Assembly: GCF_025698545.1 (NCBI RefSeq)
Contig: NC_068565.1
Location: 992,001-1,056,000 of the forward strand
Source of the DNA: Gossypium raimondii
Lineage: Eukaryota > Streptophyta > Magnoliopsida > Malvales > Malvaceae
Direction: 5' to 3'
DNA: 64,000 nucleotides
The translations under genes and the position numbers were made by a program. A model generated the notes under the pieces. It was not told where the DNA came from and searched no databases. It worked only from the letters and a program-made list of their open reading frames with translations. Positions 45,101 to 58,886 of this stretch are shown here, piece after piece. The stretch's first letter is position 1; each line of letters begins with the position of its first letter.

Positions 45101-48100
45101 TTTATTTATCTCCCTGTTGATTTACATTTCATATTCGGATATTCTTTTCACTGCTGAAGAATGCTTTAGCAAGTTATTTTCTGCCATGTCTTATATTGCT
45201 TGTCTTTATGCATACACATACGTATGTGTCTTCCTCTCAGGATGAGCATCCTCCGATACCTGATAGCCTATCTCCCGACATTACTGATTTTCTGCGCCAG
45301 TGCTTTAAGAAGGTAAGGTGGCAGATAAATGAAGTTTCAGTTTTGTATTTTAATTATTGCTTGATCTTTCAAAAGTGTATAATGCATCAGACATACTTGG
45401 TTTATAACGGACAGAATACGGTTATTAGCAACGAAAGATATATTTTGATGGGAATGACCTGTGTTTTGATCTTATAACCTTGGAATCTATGAAGACCAAA
45501 AGCATCCAGTAACTCTCTTGAAATTCTAGAATGAGTAAATATTCTTCTAGTCGCAAAATCTTTGGGTGGAATTCACCATCAGGATGAAATGAAATTAGCA
45601 AAATGGAAGGAAAATAGAATAGCCTGATAATTTCATAGACTAATTGAAATTCATGTGGGATATGGCCTTCTATCCTGGTCCCATTTATATGATAACTGCT
45701 GGAGTTCAATGGTTGTCAACCAATGTGATGATGGTTGCTGATCAGACCATCACAAATCTTCACTTGACCCTGTTAAAGTCTTTGATGATTTGTTAATTTC
45801 TTAGATGAGGCTTCGTTGAATTTTCAGGATGCCAGACAGAGGCCTGATGCAAAAACGCTTCTTTCTCACCCTTGGATACGGAATTGCAGACGTGCTTTGC
45901 AGTCTTCTCTGCGTCAAAGTGGAACCATTAGGTGTGTATGGTACAGTATGTTTCATGTGTAATGTATTTTGAACGTTGCCTTGGGTTTTTGGTCAGTATT
46001 CTGCATTCATGAATTTATGTGCTATGTCGTCTCCATTATCCGCTAGACACCTACAATACCTGATCTGGTCAAATAATCAGAGTTTTGATTGATTTTAGTC
46101 TAAATTATTTTCACAACCTAGCAACCACGTTGGGCTTCCTGTGATCTTATAATAAATGCCCTCTATATACAGCTAATTGGTTTTAGTTTGGATACTTAAC
46201 AATACTGCTCATTGGGTTTTTGTCAATTTTTTTATACTAAATTATGAGGACGTATCTCTGCTTATAACTATTTCTACTGCAAACTTGCTTCTTATGCTAC
46301 TAGTGGACTTAGCATTATATTTCACTTCTATGAGACTTTTCTTTGTTCTGGTGTGCCATTAATATTTGATCTTGTTTTCCTTCATATTTTAAGCAGTTCA
46401 TATAAAAATTTCCAAACCTTAATATTTACAGAGTTGACAACTAAATACTTGTTCATTTATGTTCTATTTAATCCCCTGGTTGTCTATTCCTTGGCAGAAA
46501 CATTGCAGAAGATGCTGCAGCAGATGCAGAAAGCTCTAATGCAGATAACCAGAGTGCTGGAGAGAATCTTCCTGTGGAGAAAGTGGATGCATCTGAAACG
46601 GTGAGAACTTGTTCAGCCTGAACCTTTTCTGGAAGCAAGCCATAGCTAAAGTTGAAAGCTACAGGAGACATAACTTTTTAACGCAAATTTAAAAATTGAG
46701 ACTATGTTAAGTTGTTTGAAGACTATTGTTTAGTTTTTCATATAGAATGATGCAAGAGGATGTTGATTTTTACACATTAATGACATTGTCTTTTGATTAT
46801 CAGAGCTCTAGGAAAGAGGTATCATCAACAGAGGCCACTGTTCGAAGCAAGTATGATCACGATCATTCTGCAGATAACACTCCTGTTGAAGAAAGAACAA
46901 ATAATTTAGATGATGATCTACTATCAGATCAAGTTCCAACCTTAGCTATTCATGAGAAACCATCTTTACAGAGTAGTTCTGGTAGACTATCTGTTAAGAG
47001 TGTAGCAGTTGCTCTTGGTTCTAGTCAGCTTCATGATATATCACATCAAGATGAAGCTACGATGAATGGTGATGTTGGCTCACCATCAAGAAGGAAACAT
47101 ACGGAAAAAGGACAGGGAGGCAATGGGGATCAAATTGATAATGAGAATAAATCATTTGCCTTTGGACCTATCACTCAGAATGCTGGTCTGCAAAAGGTGA
47201 TGCTTCATGAAATGGTGTCAGTTTGTGAGAAAGTTAATTTGTTAGATTTATAACATTTATATTAATTTACTTTTGAACTTCAGTCATGCTTTTCTCTGAC
47301 ATTTCAGTGCATGCCTCTATGTGGTTGCTAGGTTGCATGCCAGTTTAGTTGCATTGTTAGAAAGAACTCATCTTGGTTTCTATTATGTCATGGACTGTTT
47401 TATCTCTATGAAGTATCTTCTTGGCTTGTATGGTTTAGTTAAAGAAAAAAAAAGATATCTTCTTTTAGATGCATTCATTATTGCCTGTTTTCTCATTGTT
47501 GCTCAGATCAAATGAGAGTCATAATGGTGAGTGTTCATTTATGCCCTGACCCTCTTTTTCCTCTAGAGAATGTTTATTAGAATTCTGTATTCTTTGAGGT
47601 ATTATCTATGATTCTCTTTCTGTAAATTCTTTTATCAGTTCTGTGCTTCTATGGTTCTGTTTTGTAACATCTCTTGTCAGTTCTATGCACCTGGCTTGTC
47701 ATTTTTTCTGCTCACCTTTCTCACCTTCCTTTTTGGTTTCCTCACAAATGTATAAATGGAACCTTACTCCTTTTTAAGGCTGCAAAAGCTTCAGTGACCT
47801 CAAGTGGGAATGAGCTAATTAGATTTAGTGATCCTCCTGGAGATGCTTCCTTGGATGATTTATTTCATCCGTTGGATAAAAATCGGGAGGAAAGAGGAGC
47901 TGAAGCTTCAACATCTGCATCTGCATCGAATGTGAACCATGATACTGTGCCTGATACTGGAAAAAATGACCTGGCTAAGAAGTTACGTGATACAATTGCT
48001 AAGAAACAAATGGAAGAGGAGATGGGTCAGTCAAATGGAGGTGGCAACCTTCTTCGCTTAATGATGGGCGTTTTGAAGGATGATGTAATAGACATTGATG

Positions 48101-51100
48101 GTTTGGTATGTTAAAAATAATCTGTGATCTAATATGTTTTGAGTGCCATGTTTATGTGATGCTTTCAGACATGAACCTGATGATGTTTTTCTCTTGTTTA
48201 TTGTATTCCTGTGGCTAGGATTTTGAAGATAAATTACCTGCTGAGAACCTATTTCCCTTACAGGTATGTATCATCTCTTCCAAAAAGTGGACTTGAATTA
48301 TTTTATCTGTAATGGAACCCTCTTATATAACTTGGTTTTTGGTTGTGCAATACACTCTACCTTTGAGTATATTGGGGTTTTCTAACTGTAGTTTGGCAAT
48401 CTGATTCTAATAGGTTTAAAGTAACCCTTATGCTGCTGTGCATGTGCAGCTTCTTGTTAAGAGTTTTTACCATTATTAATGGATGTCACCTATGTGTCTT
48501 GCTGTTGATTTCAATCTAGTAAATTCAAATTTTAAGATATTTGTATTGAAAATATAATATACAGCCACTTCTTTTTACTGCTCCAGTGTTCTTTTCTTTG
48601 TCTTCTTTGCTATATAAATTTATTTAATTGTCTGTCTCATGGAGAGCAGGCATCTCAAGTGATGGGAGTCATCATCAGTTTGCTTATGCATGTCAAAATC
48701 CTATTATAAGTTGCCCATTGCAGATACTCCTAGGCTGTGTGAATTCTAAGGAGATTATTTTAGTAGTTTTTTCCTCTTAAGATTTATGACTGAAGTTGTA
48801 TTTTATTATTTCTGTTACCAATAGGGTAAAGACATGATCTTGTAAGTTACTAAAAATGAATCTGTATTTACTCCGAATAATTATCCGACCCTTGTTGTCC
48901 TTTCCACCCGTCTGTTATGAATTTCTTTCTGTTGAATTATTTATTTTAAACCTTTTTTTTTTGTTATTGTTGTTCCTGGCAACCAAGAGATTTGAAATCT
49001 TATTTTGTTCTTGCACTCTAGGCGGTTGAGTTTGGCAGGTTAGTTGGTTCCCTAAGACCCGAGGAATCAGAGGATGCAATTTTTACTGCATGTCAGAAGC
49101 TCACAGCGATCTTCCATCAGCGCCCTGAACAAAAAATTGTTTTTGTTAGCCAGCGTGGTTTGCTGCCTCTAATGGAATTGCTTGATGTCCCAAAAACTCG
49201 TGTATGTCAATAATGAGGCTCTCTTCCTCTCTCCACCCATACCCCTACCAAAAGAGGGAAAAAAAAGGAAAAATAAAACCTCCCACTTCCAGTCCTCCTA
49301 GCTGGGGAAGGGATAAAGGAGAAAGTTCTAAATTTGTTTCCTACTTGCTTATGGGTTTGGTGAAACTTCAATTGCAGGTCATATGTTCAGTGCTTCAACT
49401 TATTAATCATATCATTAAAGAAAACACTGATTTCCAGGAGAATGCTTGTCTTGTTGGCTTTGTAAGTTCTACGCTCATGTAGCTTTATTTGTTCACATAT
49501 AGAAGAGTGGGCAAGGTGTGCTAGTTGTTACATAATCGCTCAGTAGGTTGGGACCTAAAAGAGATTTCATTTTATTTTCTTTTTCCCCCTTCATGAATAA
49601 CAGTGTCATGGCATGCTCAGAACATGTGCAGTCTCCTTGTTCTACACTAATGAGCGATTACCATTAGAACTCCTTAGGAGTTAGTGGAGACTCTCAACTA
49701 TTAATGAGGCATCTCTGTGGTTTTTAGAATCCTTTGGTTGGCCTTCAGTTGTAATTCGTGTAAATAAAGGTTTACATTTGTATGTTTCAGTTGTATGTTT
49801 GTGTCACGTTTTGGATTGATCTTTTTAACTGAAATTGATAGGGGAGGGAGAGTGATTATATTGTTGTATTTATACTGTTTTATTCACTTTCAAGTTACAT
49901 TATAGATCCCGTTGATTAAGAGCTTTGCGGGGCCTGATCGTCCTCGGGAAATTAGGATGGAGGCAGCTTATTTCTTACAGCAGCTTTGTCAATCAAGGTG
50001 TTGAATTGTCTCTTCTCTTTATTTCAGCTGCTTAATATCACTTTTAATTGACAGAAATTACTTGTACTGACCATATTGGTTCCTTCTTTATAGCTCTTTG
50101 ACTTTGCAGATGTTTCTAGCTTGCCATGGAATCCCAGTTTTGGTTGGCTTTTTAGAGGCTGATTATGCAAAGTACAGGTTTGTGTGCATGTGTGTTTGTG
50201 GATGCAATCCTAGATATGCATTGTAATGTAAGATGATGACTGCTTACCATTTTGGGAAGTTCTAAGACCAAGTGCCAAAAATTAATATTCTCGACTTTAT
50301 GATGCACTCTATCCCCTTTTTGATTCTTTTACCCCTTCTCATTTTTGAATATTGTGCGTTTAAATGCTCCAGTGTGTTTTGCTTTCTATACTTGAAAAAT
50401 GCTCATTACCACCTGCTCCTGACACAGGCAAATGGTTCACCTAGCAATTGATGGCATGTGGCAGGTCTTCAAGCTTCAGCGATCTACCCCGAGGAATGAT
50501 TTCTGTCGGATAGCTGCTAAGAATGGGATATTACCGAGGCTTATTAATACTCTTTACAGTCTAAATGAGGCAACTCGACTTGCAACCATATCTGGTGGGG
50601 GTGGTTCACATTCTGGTCCACTCGATTCCAGTCATCCTCTGTTTGCTCAGAATGAGACTCCGTTCTCGGTAACTGATCAATCTGATGTCCTTAAAGCTAG
50701 GCATGGAATGACTGAGCATTCCTTTCCAGCTGGTGCACAAGAACCTTCACGGGCTTCAATTTCCCTTTCTCAGAGGTCAGATCCTAACCTGCCAGATTCA
50801 CGTTATCTTGCTGTTGATGTCGACAGACCTCGATCTAGCAATGGGGCATTGGATGTCTCAATTTCTAGAGAATCGTCAGCTTCCAAAGAGCAAGAAAATT
50901 TGGATCGGGCAGAGGACCTTAGAAGGCAGAAGATAAGTAATGCTTTGAACAGGACATCTTTGGACAGACCTCCAAAATCGATAGAAGGTATTTCAAATGG
51001 ACTTACCACTTCAGTTACTACCCAGGCAGAGCAAATTCGACCTCTTCTTAGCTTATTAGAGAAGGAACCTCCTAGGCAGCAATTGGAGTATGTGCGCCAC

Positions 51101-54100
51101 CTGCCTGGATTGGAGAGACATGAAAGCATACTGCCTCTACTACATGCTAATGACCGAAAAACCAATGGTGAACTAGATTTCTTGATGGCTGAATTTGCAG
51201 GTATCTTCTCATGCTTTAATTGATCTACTGCTCAACGCTTTATGTAGATGTTAACAATCTGTAAACAGTTCACTGTATCTTTCCATTATCACATTATCAT
51301 CAGTAATTGGTGAAATCCTTGAAAGATGCTTATACTGGAGCTTCCTAACTTAAACTTTGAACTTTTTATACTACCTTTACATAAGAGTTATGGTATCTCC
51401 ACTGAGCTTTTTATTAGTTAAGGTACAATTAATATGCTTATTCAATGCTGTTTCTTTGTGGTTTCAGAGGTCTCTGGTCGTGGAAGAGAAATTGGAGGTG
51501 TTGATTCTACACCTAAAATTTCACATAAAAGTAAGAAAGTCGGGCTACTGGCAGTAAATGAAGGAACAGCATCCACATCTGGCATAGCTTCTCAGACTGC
51601 ATCGGGTGTATTATCTGGCTCAGGTGTTTTAAGTGCTAGGCCTGGAAGTACAACATCATCAGGGTTGCTCTCCAACATGGTATCAACAATGAGCGCGGCT
51701 GTTGCCAAGGAGTACCTTGAAAAGGTGGCAGACCTACTTCTTGAGTTTGCTCAAGCAGATACAACCGTTAAATCCTACATGTGTAGCCAAAGCTTGCTTA
51801 ACCGTCTTTTCCAGATGTTTAATCGCATAGAGCCACCTATTCTTTTGAAGGTACCTAAACTATTTTGGCTTTCCATTTTATGTTTTAGACTGTTTAATCT
51901 TCCTGTACACTTCGTCTCACGGTTCATTATTATTTTCTTAGATACTGAAGTGTATTAATCATTTGTCCACCGATCCAAACTGCTTAGAGAATCTTCAGCG
52001 AGCAGATGCAATTAAGTATTTGATCCCAAATCTAGAACTCAATTATGGACCGCTTGTATCTCAAATACATCACGAGGTTTGCCTTATTATCCTTGATCAT
52101 TAGCCTAATAGTCCATTTACTAGCAAAATTGGTATGTCTGGTTTTCTTAAGTTATCAACTGCGATTATTTGAGATTTCATGCACCTGGTTCTTGTCTTAT
52201 GCCAATTTCTTAACTTCATCTATATTACTTCCCTCTTTCTGTTTCTCATGGATTTAACATATTGACTGAATTCATTAGATTATATGCTGGAACCCACCTG
52301 ATGTTTAAAATGGTCATGTGAACTCATGTAATAGCTTATATTCTTACTTAGATCATCTTTAGAGTTTGTAACTGCAACCAAATTAAAGTTTATTCACAAA
52401 ATTAAATGAACTATTGCTCTCTGCTTTTGAAGTACTGGTTTCTTGCTACTTTGCAAATTCTGCTCCTTTATTTTCACTCACGAGACATGGATTATTCTAT
52501 CTTCTGCCGCCCTTTTCCATCCAAACATCCTCAAGCACACTGTTTTTTTTCGTTAATTATGTTTTTAATTCTTGCTTTTGACATTTTCTATTTCTAGAAG
52601 ACCAAAGTTTTACTTGCATTATGCTGGGGTGAAATACTAGAAGTTAGCTTCAGGGAGCTAAATATTGAGCCTTGTTGGTAGCGTGTACTGTGCCATACAA
52701 GCTTCAGTTTTTGTGCTAATGTTAGCCGATTAGTTACTTTATTTATTCTCCTTTTCGTACTCTTCTGCTTGGTAATTGGCATCTGAATGTGTATATTACA
52801 GCTTTAACTCTTATCCTATTATGATTGTATTCCTCAGTGCCAGTGGGCAGGAAGACTTATCTGATTTGACAATATTTTTCTCTTCTGAAGGTTCTCAATG
52901 CACTATTCAACTTGTGCAAGATAAATAAGAGGAGACAGGAACAAGCAGCAGAAAACGGAATCATTCCGCACTTGATGAATTTTATCATGTCAGATTCTCC
53001 TTTAAAACAACATGCATTGCCGTTACTGTGCGACATGGCTCATGCATCACGTAATTCAAGGGAACAGTTGAGGGCTCATGGTGGATTGGATGTGTACTTG
53101 AGCTTGCTTGACGACGAGCTTTGGTCTGTGATAGCACTAGACTCACTCGCTGTTTGCTTGGCTCATGACAATGACAACCGCAAGGTGGAACAAGCTTTGC
53201 TGAAGAAAGAGGCAATTCAGAAATTGGTGACATTTTTCCAATGTTGTCCAGAGCAACACTTTGTTCACATATTGGAGCCATTCTTGAAAATCATCACGTA
53301 CGAGATGCTACACCCAACGATTATTTTCGTAGTTCTTTTAAGAGCTTGTGCTATATTGACTGATTAGATTATTGATGGCTAAGAACTGACACGAGAACAT
53401 CCTCAGTCATTTCACTGTTTGAATTGGCGATGCTGAATCTTCTTTATATTAGACTGGCATATATTGAATATTTAGTTCTTGATTTAGAATTAGCTAACTT
53501 GACCCTACTTATTTCTGGAATGCAGGAAATCATCCCGAATTAACACAACATTAGCTGTTAATGGTTTGACGCCACTTCTAATCTCAAGGTTGGATCACCA
53601 GGATGCCATTGCTCGTCTTAATCTACTTAAATTAATTAAGGTCAGTATGATCCTTTTTATTGTCTCTATACAAATTATTTAACTGATTCCAAATCCTTGA
53701 GTATGAATTTGTTTCTTGAGGTCCATTAAGATTGTCCATTTTCCTGACACATACCATAAGGAAGCTCCTTGAAGTCAGCTAAACAAATGAACATGCATCC
53801 CTTTGATAGTCACTTAAGTGGGAGAAACGGTTGAATAGGAACCTTTACTATGCTATGCGAGTTGGAAAATATAGAATATTTTTTTGAAAAAGCTGTATTC
53901 ACGATATATCTATGTGAGGGTGTATAAATATATATTTTTAAAAAATGGGAAAAATAGGGGTAGTTTACTGAATGTATATTAACTCAAGCACTTGAAAAAA
54001 GACTAGTACACCATTGTGCAATTGTGGTTCATAACTAGTTGCTTAGTGATGCATTAAGAGGAGATTTATCATGAATAGTTCCGATATAAACTTTTTGGTG

Positions 54101-54284
54101 TTGGCAGGCTGTTTACGAGCATCACCCAAGACCAAAACAACTAATCGTGGAGAACGATTTACCACAGAAGTTAAAGAATCTAATTGAGGAACGGAGAGAC
54201 GGGCAGCGTTCCGGAGGCCAAGTGTTGGTGAAACAAATGGCTACTTCATTGCTTAAAGCCCTTCATATTAACACAGTCCTGTAA
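42173..54284 (+). CDS. MAP3KE1: MAP3K-epsilon protein kinase (Cdc7/Cdc15-like)
   Basis: Twenty-four exons: 42173-42232, 42640-42774, 43576-43596, 43799-43872, 43951-44041, 44130-44213, 44675-44776, 44896-45027, 45241-45312, 45828-45931, 46498-46600, 46804-47196, 47779-48105, 48219-48263, 49022-49201, 49378-49461, 49906-49997, 50094-50177, 50428-51200, 51468-51850, 51942-52076, 52891-53297, 53526-53640, 54108-54284; 1390 residues. The kinase domain (about 20-275) has GKGAYGRV, catalytic K49, HRD (142-144), DFG (162-164) and [11 protein letters not shown]. The C-terminal half is an ARM/HEAT-like region ([37 protein letters not shown]) ending in [11 protein letters not shown]. The Arabidopsis pair MAP3Kepsilon1/2 is needed for pollen and plasma-membrane integrity and resembles the yeast septation kinases Cdc7/Cdc15. 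The middle is variable Ser-rich sequence. Complete and apparently active. Confidence 0.96.
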
Positions 54285-55332
54285 ATTTACATGTGTTGTA
54301 AGAACTTTCCTGGTTCCTCCCCTCTTTATGTATATTGTTTTAATTCTTTAGGAAGGCAATGGTTTGGTTTTTCCACTTTTGTATTCTTTTTTTTTTTGTT
54401 TGGCCAATTTATTTATTTGGTCCCTTTAGTTTGTCATCAGTGTTTAGGAAATGGTTTTGTTTTTGATTGGGTCAGTAAATGCCTCTTTCCCGCCATTTAG
54501 CCTTAAAGGATTTGTATCATGTTCGTGTTACAATCGTGTTTTGAGCTATTTTTATTATGTTTATATAATATTGAACAAGTTAATAGGTTGTGTTATAAAG
54601 ATTTTGGTCTGTTCATGTATGGTGTTATATGGCAACTAATGTTACCGGTTTTAGGTATCTAGTTTGCTGTCCTATGGGCGTTGGGTTTCTATTAGAAGGG
54701 AGGGATTGCATTTTTCCCTTTCAAAAAATAGTAAGTTAATCGCTGCGGGTCAAATCAATGCCTAAATGGATCCTTTTAAGAATTTTAGTCATTTCCATTT
54801 TTATTATTAAAAATTAATCTTGTACATGAACATAGAATAGAATACACGTGATTTGTCAAAATAGATGAAATTTATTTATTCTTTTTAACTTCAAGAGATT
54901 AATTTGATCATTCATATAATGTTGCCATTTAATTTGAAATCAAAACCTACTAAATTGAACAATCCAACCATATCACAAATGTCTCTTTTTGAGATAATGC
55001 TTCAAATTATTCATAATCTCTACTTTATTCATAAATAAAAAATAATACAACTCAATATACTCAAACTTAATATCCATACTAAGCAACTCGAACAAAGTGT
55101 TTTAAATAATAATTGCTAACAATAATAAAAGTCCTAACTGATTATATATATTGGTGTTTCTTGTTTGTCAGCGGTAAGTGTTTAAAGAACCCTCCACCTA
55201 CGACGTAGTGTTATACAAATAACATCAAATGGAAGAAAGATGAGCGCAAAAAGTACATTACACAAACTCCACGGATTAACGCTCTCAACAATATTTTTTA
55301 ATCACTCCATCAATCCAAGCACATGATTCTTT
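54285..55332. other. Gap between convergent MAP3K and eIF4A-III genes
   Basis: The two 3' ends face each other across about 1 kb. MAP3K 3' UTR to about 54650. Then comes a decayed repeat piece at 54690-54910 with family A-like words (TTTTTATTATTAAAAATTAATC, AAAAAATAGTAAGTTAATC). AT-rich sequence follows, then the eIF4A-III 3' UTR. No gene. Confidence 0.5.
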
Positions 55333-57919
55333 TTATATAAGATCAGCGACATTCATTGGCATTTCGTCGATCTGGGTACTATAATATTGCTCGATATCTC
55401 GAAGAATCTTGATATCATCACTTTTCACAAAATTTATAGCAACACCCTGCACATACAAAAGTGTGACCAAAAACAATTATATCCTCGGCCGAGGCCGATT
55501 ATGCAAAAATAATATAAAATCCAGCAAAGGATATCAAGAATATGCAATATTTGGGTCATAAAACGAATTAAAGTCTTCTATTGAACAAAAAAGAGAAAGA
55601 AATACCTTTCTTCCAAAACGACCTGATCGACCAATCCTATGGATGTAAAGCTCTCGATTATTTGGGAGGTCATAATTTATCACCAGGGAAACCTAAAACA
55701 ATCAAAGTAAATTTAGTAATCATAAATTGAAAATGAAAAACGGCTTCTCAAGTGATAGAAAATTAAAATTTCTTTCCCTTTTTACGAGATAATAAGACTG
55801 GGCTATTATTATTGGCATCGAGCAATTTTTTGTTCTCTGGAAATATTAAGCCATCTAGACAAAAATAGGAGAAAAAGCGACAGTGAACCAGAAAAAATGA
55901 AATGAAAAGCCCCTCAAAAGACTTGCCTGTTGAACATCGAGCCCCCTAGCCCAGACATCCGTTGTGATAAGAACACGGGTTGCACCATCCCGAAACTCTG
56001 CCATAATTGCCTCTCTTTCCTTTTGAGGCATATCCCCATGCATTGACGATACCGTAAAGTTATTGCTACGCATCTTCTCAGTTAGCCAATCAACCTATTT
56101 CAAAAGCAGAAATCACAATGATAAGCCTCAAGATCACAGCATGAAGTCCAAAATCTTGTATCAAAGAATTCAGAAACATGGTTAACGATGATACCTTTCG
56201 TTTTGTGTTGCAGAAAATGACAGCTTGGGTGATTGTCAATGTATCATAAAGATCACATAGCGTATCAAACTTCCACTCCTCTCTTTCAACTGCCACGAAA
56301 AACTGCTTGATTCCCTGTAATCATGAAAAAACAGAACAAAAGTTGGCATCAAATCCCAAATTAGAAGTCGTGGAAATCTTGTTAGCGTAATTGCATTTTT
56401 TACCTCTAGCGTCAACTCATCACGCTTCACAAGGATCCTTATAGGATCAGTCATAAATTTGCTCGTCATTTCCAAGATTTCATGAGGAAGTGTAGCAGAT
56501 ATCAAACAAACCTACAAGAATTCATCAATTTCAACAATATAAACAGACTCGGATAAGGAGAAAGAAAGAGAAAACAAGGCCTTATGGCTACACCTCATAT
56601 GCGACAATCGGGGGGGGGGGGTAGTGGCCTTGGCCCACTCAAAATGAAAAATTGCTTATATAGTCCCTTTAGTTTTTAGGAAATCACTAGTATAATGGTA
56701 AAATTATACTTTGCCCCCCCCCCATTTTTTTTCACTTTTGGCGCCTAAAACAATTTCCTGGCTTCGCCCCTGGAAACAATGTTGCAAGATAACAGCAACA
56801 AGTCAACAAAAACATCACAACAACTCAGATTAAATTCATTAACTTTAAAACTGAGTAAAAATTGGTAAGCAACACAAACTTGTAGTGCCTAGGAACATTA
56901 CAACTGTTATCAGGCTTCCAATGCTTGAGGTTCTTCTTATAACAAAAAATAATACAAACTTGAACAAGGCATGATAAGAAAGTGAGAAAGGCACCTGAAG
57001 CTCGGGTGGAAGATGTCTGTAAACATCGTAAATTTGATCTTTGAACCCTCTGCTTAACATCTCATCAGATTCATCGAGAATCAATAGTTTAATAGCTCTT
57101 GTACGTAGGGTTCTCCTCTTGATCATATCACAGACTCTACCTGGAGTTCCCGACACTACATGAACTCCGTTTTCTAGCTTTCTTATATCTTCACCCACAC
57201 TTTTGCCTCCAATACACGCGTGTGCTTGTATATTCATGAAATCGCCAATTGTCCTTATCACTTTCTCTGTTTGAGACGCCAGTTCTCTTGTAGGTGACAA
57301 TATCAACGCTTGAACCCTAAAATAACACTACTTAGCATATTCACAATTCATACTTCAAAATAAATTAAATAAATTATAGATTAATCCTAAACAAAATTCA
57401 AGCCTCAACCACCTTCCCTAATTTACCATCTTTCAATAGCATTATTTTTACTCTTTGAATAAGAAACATCTCAAATTTAGGGTTTTAGCTATGAGAGTAT
57501 GAGGTATCTAAAAATTAGGGCTTTTGCAAAAATTTACATGAAATCGATATCAGAACACATTCAAATCTGTCAAAACAACTAATTTTAAAACAGGTAAAAG
57601 ATTTGAAATAAAAAACATACTCTCTGCTAGCGGTGTCGACCACTTGACAAACGGTGAGAGCAATCATGGAAGTTTTACCGGTACCAGATTGGGCTTGAGC
57701 AATCACATCGCGGCCATTGATTATCGGCATAACGGCTCTCTGCTGAATAGCCGACGGCTTTTCAAAGCCGTAATTGTAGATTCCACGGAGGAGATCGTCT
57801 TTTAACCCCATCTGATCGAAACTCAATATCGGCTCGATTCCTTCCGTCGTCTCGAACACTAGCTTCTCATCCTCGGCTCCCATCCGCCGAGCCGCTCTGC
57901 TCGTCGTCGCCGCCGCCAT
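55333..57919 (-). CDS. EIF4A3: DEAD-box RNA helicase eIF4A-III (exon junction complex)
   Basis: Seven exons on the minus strand: 57919-57621, 57316-56995, 56511-56404, 56314-56195, 56094-55927, 55692-55606, 55446-55333; 405 residues. Motifs in order: Q-motif region ([12 protein letters not shown]), Walker A AQSGTGKT (76-83), [19 protein letters not shown] (motif II), SAT, the [13 protein letters not shown] region, [14 protein letters not shown] and [11 protein letters not shown]. The DESD in place of DEAD together with the C-terminus ([10 protein letters not shown]) mark the plant eIF4A-III rather than eIF4A1/2. It clamps RNA as the core of the exon junction complex with MAGO, Y14 and Barentsz, and supports nonsense-mediated decay. 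Intron 5 uses a GC donor (GCAAGT). Intron 2 contains a repeat with long G and C runs. Confidence 0.97.
56600..56773. mobile_element. Repeat fragment with poly-G and poly-C runs in eIF4A-III intron 2
   Basis: On plus, 12 Gs at 56610-56621, then TAGTGGCCTTGGCCC, a spacer, 10 Cs at 56714-56723 and CTGGCTTCGCCCCTGG at the end. On the minus strand it starts CCAGGGGCGAAGCCAGG, a widespread plant repeat start, and continues to GGCCAAGGCCACTA. Similar GCCTTGGCCTTCCC wording is at about 62785. It is probably a partial DNA-element or retroelement terminal piece; class uncertain. Confidence 0.45.
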
Positions 57920-58472
57920 CGCTCGTTTTTTCGGCCTTCGCTAAGCTGTGATTGTCTAGCAGGGAAAATTAATTGAAAAGAAAAGAAAAGATTATTAAAA
58001 ATAGAAATTTAGAACGCGAGGGAAGGCAAGGCAAGCACTGTGGTACGATTGCTAGGGTTTTATTTATATACGTTTATATTTAGGTTTTATTAGTAAATTG
58101 GCTTTGAACTATTTCCGATTTTCAGATGGGTCCCTAAAGTTTTTTTAATCAATAAATTTCAATATAAAATATATTATACTATTTAAATTTAATTAATATT
58201 AATATATGTTCTTAATTATGCCACCAATTTTTTAACTATTTAAAATTAATGATATTTTTAACTATATCCTTACTTCTATATTGTAATTATTAAGACGTGT
58301 TTGTACTCTATTTGTAATAATAAATTTGTCAAAAAAATATTTTTCATACATATTAAAATATTTAACTTTAAAATATTAATATATATTTTCACATTCATAA
58401 ATATTTTAATTAATTACTAAACAATAGTTAATTATTACATGAAAGCCACCAATTATCGAGAGAAGAAACTGG
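57920..58472. other. eIF4A-III promoter side gap
   Basis: Minus-strand promoter at the left (see separate entry), then AT-rich DNA of about 400 bp without coding signal or clear repeats. Confidence 0.45.
58053..58070 (-). promoter_or_regulatory. eIF4A-III promoter: TATA box and telo box
   Basis: On the minus strand TATATAAATA (58070-58061) is directly followed by AAACCCTA (58060-58053), about 135-150 bp before the ATG. The telo box next to a TATA resembles the nucleolin promoter arrangement. Confidence 0.5.
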
Positions 58473-58809
58473 TGAAAGTACTTGATAATTTTTATTATAG
58501 AAACCAGATCGAATTAATCATTTTACTATTAAATGAATCAATTTAATTTTCGTATTATTAAAAACAATCGAATAAGACTAATTTTCAATAAATTAATCAT
58601 TATTATTTAAAAATAATGTGATTTTTTTCATTTGTAGAACCATAAAAACTTTAAGAGATTATCTTTGTTAAATAGTAAATGACATTTTAAACAGTAAATG
58701 TTATTTATATTAAAACTTTAACAATATAAAAATTAAATTAATCTATTTAACAATAGAGGACTAGTTTGATAAAATTTTATAATAAAAGGACTTTCCAAAT
58801 ACTTTTACC
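58473..58809. mobile_element. Family A-like MITE downstream of the receptor kinase
   Basis: GGTGAAAGTACTTGATAATT at the left and GGACTTTCCAAATACTTTTACC at the right, about 337 bp. Internal words differ from the best copies (AATCATTTTACTATTAAATG), so it is a diverged subfamily. It lies 77 bp past the receptor kinase stop codon on its 3' side. Confidence 0.55.
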
Positions 58810-58886
58810 AAAAAAATGCTACATAAAGCTGAAAAAAAGGTGTGAAATCATGTGTACGTAGTCCTACTACGTAAATGTTAAAAGCA

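Noticed and set aside
47509-47526. Possible small extra exon in MAP3K-epsilon (GCTCAG before ATCAAATGAG, GTGAGT after)
   Set aside because: In the required phase it gives a stop at the third codon, and joining 47196 directly to 47779 keeps the frame and the expected protein.
50803-51165. 120-codon minus-strand frame in MAP3K-epsilon
   Set aside because: Antisense of the large Ser-rich exon 50428-51200, which is in frame with the kinase and conserved.
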